Shown here: in pieces, positions 62,547-64,000 of the stretch
Layout: every line of letters begins with the position of its first letter
Position numbering within the stretch: the stretch's first letter is position 1
Source of the DNA: Hyphomicrobiales bacterium
Lineage (GTDB): Bacteria > Pseudomonadota > Alphaproteobacteria > Rhizobiales > Rhizobiaceae
DNA length: 64,000 nt
Assembly: GCA_900471925.1 (NCBI GenBank)
Contig: UCGV01000006.1
Span: forward strand, 62,001 to 126,000
Direction of reading: 5' to 3'
Made by a program: the position numbers and the translations under genes
Notes under the pieces: generated by a model
Told to the model about the DNA's origin: nothing
What the model saw: only the letters and a program-made list of their open reading frames with translations
Databases searched by the model: none

Positions 62547-64000
62547 TCAGACGGCCTTGCGTGTATGGGTCAGTTCGGCGACCTTCTTGATATGGCTGAC
62601 AGCGGCCGTGCCACCAGCGGTCTTGGTGAAAAGATCGAGGACGTCTTCATCGTCATCGGCAACGGGCGTCAGAGCCTTGTCCATGTAGCTCTTGGCATCT
62701 TTCTCGCGTGCGATCAGGAATGCCGAAACGCTGAGGCCGATGATCGAACCGGCAAGTGAGAGATGTTTGCGCACCGTGTCGAAAGCGAATCGCGGCCAGA
62801 ACAGCAGCGGGTGTTCGCGCTTCAGGCCGGGGCGGCGCTCGGACGGGTGCTTCAGGCGCAGAAGACCGCTCTGCAGCGGATGAACGTTCTCCAGCGGCAC
62901 GGTGGTAGCAAACGAGACCAGGACCTTGACGAGGCTGCTTAGCTTGATGTTGGTTGCCACAGCGCGGCGCAGCAGGGTCTTCATGTGCTCTGGCGAGTAA
63001 TAAAGTGACCAGGCCTCCTGGTAGATGTCTTCCCATTCCTTCTTGCTCATCTTCGGATGCGCAGTGCACACGTGCTCGACATCGTAGATGTTGAGATCGG
63101 GATCCATCTCGACGCCCTTCTTCCAGAGAACCTGGTGGTCCTCGGAGCCGGGCAGGGGTGTCAGAACGAAAAATTCGATAACGTCGAGCGGCAGTTCTTC
63201 CTGAATGATCCTGATATCGCGGCGGATCGATTCCGGTGTGTCCGACGGGAAGCCGAGAATATAGCCGGCCAGCGTCATGATGCCCTGCGCCTTCCAGGCC
63301 AGCAGCATCTTGCGATATTCGGTGATCTTGTTCTGGTTCTTCTTGGCGGCGGTCAGATTGTCAGGATTGACGTTCTCCAGGCCGATGAAGACGCGGGTGA
63401 CGCCGGCGCGCTTTGATTTCTCGATGAAGTTCGGGATCTTGTGGCAGAGCGTATCCACCTGGATCATCAGGCCGAGCGGGATGCCGTCCTTTTCCCGAAG
63501 CTCGATCAGCCGATCGAAGATCGCCTCCCAATCCTTGTTGCGGGCGAAATTGTCGTCGGTGATGAAGAATTTATGGATGCCCTGCGCCCAGTTCATCCGT
63601 ACCAGTCTCTCGACATCGTCGGCAGACCGGAAACGGGACTTGCGGCCCTGCACATTGATGATCGTGCAGAAAGAGCACTGATAGGGACAGCCGCGTCCCG
63701 CATCGAAACTGGTGCTGAGGCCGAGTGTGCGCTGGATATTATCCTTCGGCAGGAACGGCACCGGTGTGCCGCCGATGCCGGGAAGATCGTTCATGAAATT
63801 GTAGAGCGGCTTCAGTTCGCCGGCTGCTGCATCGCGCAGCACCATCTCCAGCCGCCCCTCGGCCTCCCCTGCAAACATGGAAACGCCCATCTTGCGGCAT
63901 TCCTCAAGGCCGATCGCGTCGCCGTCGAGCATCGACAGGCAACCCGAGATATGGAAGCCACCCATTGAAACGGGCAGTCCGGCATCGCGGAAGGGGCGGG
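62547..64000 (-). CDS. B12-binding-type radical SAM protein, 5' end beyond window
   Basis: The reading frame continues past the window edge; the ATG at about 63965 is internal, since the upstream codons (PFRDAGLPVSMGGFH) carry on the fold. The visible N-terminal part, VSMGGFHISGCLSM, is the end of a cobalamin-binding-like domain. The radical SAM cluster motif is CPYQCSFC (CxxxCxxC) after SFDAGRG. Next come the SPASM-free barrel with GYILGFPSDTPESIRRDI and a C-terminal extension with a weakly hydrophobic stretch. Such proteins methylate or rearrange lipids, hopanoids or secondary metabolites; the substrate here is not shown. Confidence 0.85.
   Translation of the reverse strand, partial: RPFRDAGLPVSMGGFHISGCLSMLDGDAIGLEECRKMGVSMFAGEAEGRLEMVLRDAAAGELKPLYNFMNDLPGIGGTPVPFLPKDNIQRTLGLSTSFDAGRGCPYQCSFCTIINVQGRKSRFRSADDVERLVRMNWAQGIHKFFITDDNFARNKDWEAIFDRLIELREKDGIPLGLMIQVDTLCHKIPNFIEKSKRAGVTRVFIGLENVNPDNLTAAKKNQNKITEYRKMLLAWKAQGIMTLAGYILGFPSDTPESIRRDIRIIQEELPLDVIEFFVLTPLPGSEDHQVLWKKGVEMDPDLNIYDVEHVCTAHPKMSKKEWEDIYQEAWSLYYSPEHMKTLLRRAVATNIKLSSLVKVLVSFATTVPLENVHPLQSGLLRLKHPSERRPGLKREHPLLFWPRFAFDTVRKHLSLAGSIIGLSVSAFLIAREKDAKSYMDKALTPVADDDEDVLDLFTKTAGGTAAVSHIKKVAELTHTRKAV

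Overview
The window is a GC-rich, densely coded stretch of a chromosome from the Rhizobium/Agrobacterium group of Alphaproteobacteria. The evidence is the exopolysaccharide regulator ExoR, the pole organiser PopZ, paired DUF1127 proteins, a fused SecDF, TrmFO, and the order nagZ-scpA-scpB-tatABC-serS-surE-pcm-nlpD. I see no insertion sequence, phage, integrase or CRISPR array. It reads as core genome with a few accessory patches.

Layout. 0-8.1 kb: an alanyl-tRNA editing gene (cut by the edge) and cysK, then a photo-oxidative stress cluster. The cluster is a ChrR-like anti-sigma protein and an SDR on +, facing phr-FAD oxidoreductase-DUF1365-cfa on -. Both transcription units carry the same TGATCC-N18-TA promoter, expected for the sigma factor that ChrR proteins control, but no sigma gene lies beside chrR. 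8.2-10.9 kb: small secreted proteins, an esterase-like hydrolase, ogt and a RidA gene with a hairpin over its ribosome site. 10.9-19.5 kb: a seven-gene catabolic operon (ABC uptake, cytosine-deaminase-like hydrolase, FAD oxidase, flavin reductase, RidA), a LysR regulator and a creatininase-like gene. The two minus-strand units share a 43-bp upstream block. 19.7-24.7 kb: peroxiredoxin, small orphan genes, tRNA-Asn, tRNA-Cys, two KTSC-like proteins, two very short membrane proteins and a divergent PIMT. 24.9-36.6 kb: popZ, valS, a FadL-like porin, exoR, xthA, erpA, dgt and argS.

36.6-50 kb: a 1095-residue SPOR-domain protein, nagZ, the condensin partners scpA/scpB, tatABC, serS, surE, pcm and an NlpD/DipM-like lipoprotein. 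This is a cell-envelope, division and export block. 49.3-56.6 kb: a DUF815 ATPase, yajC-secDF, a Mth938-like protein, a squalene/phytoene-synthase-like protein and trmFO. 56.7-60.4 kb: a small membrane protein, two DUF1127 genes, a predicted small RNA with three hairpins whose loops all carry an anti-Shine-Dalgarno C/U-rich motif (the layout of the alphaproteobacterial cuckoo/CcsR RNAs), a DUF2157/GDYXXLXY membrane pair and tRNA-Leu. 60.6-64 kb: trigger factor and a radical-SAM protein cut by the edge.

The best leads are the sigma-less ChrR regulon with its two matching promoters, the shared operator block of the catabolic island, the anti-SD small RNA, and two hairpins that bury ribosome sites. 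All calls come from reading the sequence by eye; no search or folding program was run.
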